Shown: positions 13,534-14,977 of the stretch, one piece after another
Position numbering within the stretch: position 1 is the first letter of the stretch
Layout: every line of letters starts with the position of its first letter
NCBI GenBank assembly: GCA_043802925.1
Contig: JAZDKP010000074.1
Coordinates: 1-14,977 of the forward strand
Source: JAZDKP01 sp043802925
Lineage (GTDB): Bacteria > Fibrobacterota > OXYB2-FULL-49-7 > JAEUSG01
Direction: 5' to 3'
Length of the DNA: 14,977 nucleotides
Program-made: the position numbers and the translations under genes
The notes under the pieces: model-generated
What the model saw: only the letters and a program-made list of their open reading frames with translations
Told to the model about the DNA's origin: nothing
The model's database searches: none

Positions 13534-14424
13534 ATGAAAGGCATCATCCTCGCCGGCGGTTCGGGCTCGCGCCTCTATCCGCTCTCGCTCGTGGCCAGCA
13601 AGCAACTGCAGGCTGTGTACGACAAACCCATGATCTACTATCCCATCTCTACACTTCAGTTCATGGGCATCCGCGACATCCTCATCATCTCCACTCCGCA
13701 TGATACGCCCCGCTTTCAGGACCTGCTCAAGGACGGGTCGCAGTTCGGCGTTAAATTCACCTATGTTGTCCAGCAGGTCCCGAACGGCCTGGCGCAGGCT
13801 TTCGTACTTGGAGAAAAGTTCATCGGCAGTGACGAGGTCTCGCTCATCCTCGGGGACAACATCTTTTACGGCAAGCTCTCCACTTTCCGCAACGCCTACC
13901 GCACATTCAAGGATGGGGCCACCATCTTCGGCTACAACGTGGACGATCCGGAGCGGTACGGCGTGGTCGAATTCGACGAGAGCGGCAAGGTCCTTTCCAT
14001 CGAAGAGAAGCCCAAACAGCCCAAATCCAACTACGCGGTGCCGGGTATCTATATTTATGACAATTCGGTTATCAATGTGGCTAAAAACCTCAAACCCTCG
14101 GCGCGCGGTGAATACGAAATCACGGACGTCAACCGGGCCTACCTCGCGCAGGGAAAACTTCGCGTCGAAAAACTCGGACGCGGCGTGGCCTGGCTCGACA
14201 CGGGCACCAGTTCCAGCCTGCAGGAGGCGTCGGCCTTCATCGAGATTATCGAAAAGCGGCAGGGGCTCAAGCTGGGGTGTCCCGAGGAGGCGGCCATTGA
14301 CATGGGCTATCTTACCGCCGACGAACTCGTGAAAGTGGCGGAAAAGATGCCAAAATGCGAATACCGTACGTATGTCGAAAAATGCGCCCTCCCGTCCAAG
14401 TATCGCAGCATGGTGAATAAATAG
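13534..14424 (+). CDS. rfbA: Glucose-1-phosphate thymidylyltransferase
   Basis: RmlA/RfbA joins dTTP and glucose-1-phosphate into dTDP-glucose, the first step to dTDP-L-rhamnose and related surface sugars. The 296 residues are full length. MKGIILAGGSGSRLYPLSLV (1-20) is the nucleotide-binding signature (Ser12 where Thr is common), followed by SKQLQAVYDKPMIYYPIST (22-40), FGVKFTYVVQQVPNGLAQAF, LILGDNIFYG, VEFDESGKVLSIEEKP and WLDTGTSSSLQEAS. The ATG directly follows the rnhB stop with no gap and uses AAAGGAG inside rnhB. Partners rmlB, rmlC and rmlD are not in the window, so this is a detached copy or the pathway is split. Confidence 0.95.
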   Translation: MKGIILAGGSGSRLYPLSLVASKQLQAVYDKPMIYYPISTLQFMGIRDILIISTPHDTPRFQDLLKDGSQFGVKFTYVVQQVPNGLAQAFVLGEKFIGSDEVSLILGDNIFYGKLSTFRNAYRTFKDGATIFGYNVDDPERYGVVEFDESGKVLSIEEKPKQPKSNYAVPGIYIYDNSVINVAKNLKPSARGEYEITDVNRAYLAQGKLRVEKLGRGVAWLDTGTSSSLQEASAFIEIIEKRQGLKLGCPEEAAIDMGYLTADELVKVAEKMPKCEYRTYVEKCALPSKYRSMVNK

Positions 14425-14430
14425 GCCGTC

Positions 14431-14616
14431 ATGCCCTTTGTCAAAATCACAGGGACGCCCGGCCTTGTGTTTGTCCCGGAAAAGGAGTGGGACGAAGAAA
14501 AAAAACACCCCTGTCCTGACTGTGACTCCTGCCAGTGGTGCGCCGACGAACGGTGCCGGCTCTGCCGCAAACGCAGCCATTGTTCCGGCTGCCAAAAGAA
14601 AGGGCGGAAAAACTGA
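14431..14616 (+). CDS. Small Cys-rich protein, likely metal binding
   Basis: A 61-residue protein with eight cysteines in residues 28-54, spaced C-x2-C-x2-C-x2-C-x4-C-x2-C-x5-C-x2-C. The first four resemble a CxxCxxCxxC cluster ligand run; zinc or an Fe-S cluster could be bound. The N-terminal 27 residues (MPFVKITGTPGLVFVPEKEW...) look like a short beta hairpin plus charged linker, and the C-terminus is basic. The ATG lies 6 bp after rfbA with no strong ribosome binding site, suggesting read-through coupling. Its TGA overlaps the next ATG (TGATG). Codon use is GC-rich at third positions like the neighbours, which supports a real gene. I do not recognise a named family; no function is assigned. 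Confidence 0.65.
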   Translation: MPFVKITGTPGLVFVPEKEWDEEKKHPCPDCDSCQWCADERCRLCRKRSHCSGCQKKGRKN

Positions 14617-14977
14617 TGCACCTGCGCGCCATGACCCTTGATCCCGCGCGTTTTCCGGTCTGTGACCGCTATCCCTTCAACCTGCCTTTTCTCCGGAACA
14701 CGCCGACGCTCGCGTTCACGGAAGCGGTCACCTTTTTCACGGGTGAAAACGGCTCCGGCAAATCAACGCTCCTTCGCGCCGTGGCCCAACGTTGCGGTAT
14801 CCACCACTGGCGTGACAATAACTTCATCCGGCGCGATAACAACCCGTACGGTGAGATGCTTTCCAACTGTATCGAACCCGAATGGACGGACGGGCCGGTG
14901 CCCGGCTCGTTCTTTGCTTCCGACACCTTTCGCCATTTCGCCGAACTGCTCGACGAGTGGGCCGCCGCGGACCCGGG
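14616..14977 (+). CDS. AAA-family ATPase (COG3910-like), 3' end outside window
   Basis: The frame is open from ATG at 14616 to the window end (120 codons seen). It starts with a short strand region, DRYPFNLPFLRNTPTLAF (18-35), then VTFFTGENGSGKSTLLRAVA (38-57) containing the Walker A motif, followed by RDNNFIRRDNNPYGEM and FFASDTFRHFAELLDEW. The layout 'YPFN(I/L)P ... VTFF-GENGSGKSTLL-A-A' is that of the predicted-ATPase group COG3910, soluble ABC-type ATPases of unknown function. The ATG overlaps the stop of the Cys-rich gene, and GGGCGG lies about 7 nt upstream. Walker B and the signature motif are beyond the edge, so ATPase integrity cannot be judged. Confidence 0.8.
   Translation, partial: MHLRAMTLDPARFPVCDRYPFNLPFLRNTPTLAFTEAVTFFTGENGSGKSTLLRAVAQRCGIHHWRDNNFIRRDNNPYGEMLSNCIEPEWTDGPVPGSFFASDTFRHFAELLDEWAAADP

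Noticed and set aside
13528..14595. Minus-strand frame of 355 codons opposite rfbA
   Set aside because: Shadow of rfbA, which is full length and has all RmlA motifs.

Overview
The window is a gene-dense, GC-rich bacterial chromosome segment with tightly packed genes, many stop/start overlaps, and a mix of ATG, GTG and TTG starts. It carries a CoA- and ferredoxin-dependent 2-oxoacid oxidoreductase, a lipoprotein signal and a dTDP-sugar gene. Together these suggest an anaerobic or microaerophilic bacterium with a Gram-negative type envelope. The protein styles (E. coli-like long LeuA, KorABC, a PurN of the kind seen in the FCB group) would fit a Fibrobacterota/FCB-like or Spirochaete-like lineage. 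That placement is a weak inference from memory of families, not a search result.

Layout. Positions 1-1054 (minus strand) hold the start of a lipoprotein gene and a secreted or anchored 265-residue protein with a small beta-rich C-terminal domain. Positions 1055-1385 are non-coding, with divergent promoters, a terminator-like hairpin with a competing fold, and a structured leader. Positions 1386-5308 (plus) hold leuA followed by three oxidoreductase genes (korA, korB, korC) joined by stop/start overlaps. A strong terminator-like hairpin lies inside the first codons of korA. Positions 5385-6031 hold a ribbon-helix-helix antitoxin and PIN toxin pair behind a 13-bp inverted-repeat operator. Positions 6124-7434 (plus) encode a class I/II aminotransferase that converges on a membrane-bound sulfatase/LTA-synthase-like enzyme (7451-9319, minus). 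The latter is divergent from pabB, with an AT-rich core promoter between them. Positions 9348-11538 hold pabB and pabC. Positions 11589-12253 hold a second antitoxin/PIN toxin pair with a palindromic promoter and probably a leaderless mRNA. Positions 12269-14424 hold purN, rnhB and rfbA, closely packed. Positions 14431-14977 hold a 61-residue, eight-cysteine protein whose stop overlaps the start of an AAA-family ATPase cut by the window end.

How the genes fit together. LeuA (leucine synthesis) and the KorABC enzyme both handle 2-oxoacids and acyl-CoA and appear to be one transcription unit with a possible attenuation point between them. PabB and PabC make 4-aminobenzoate for folate, and PurN a little downstream uses the folate cofactor 10-formyl-THF. 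Two PIN-domain toxin-antitoxin modules lie between these housekeeping blocks. No tRNA, rRNA, insertion sequence or CRISPR array was seen. The least explained items are the Cys-rich mini-protein plus ATPase pair, the hairpin in the korA start, and the foldable leader upstream of leuA.
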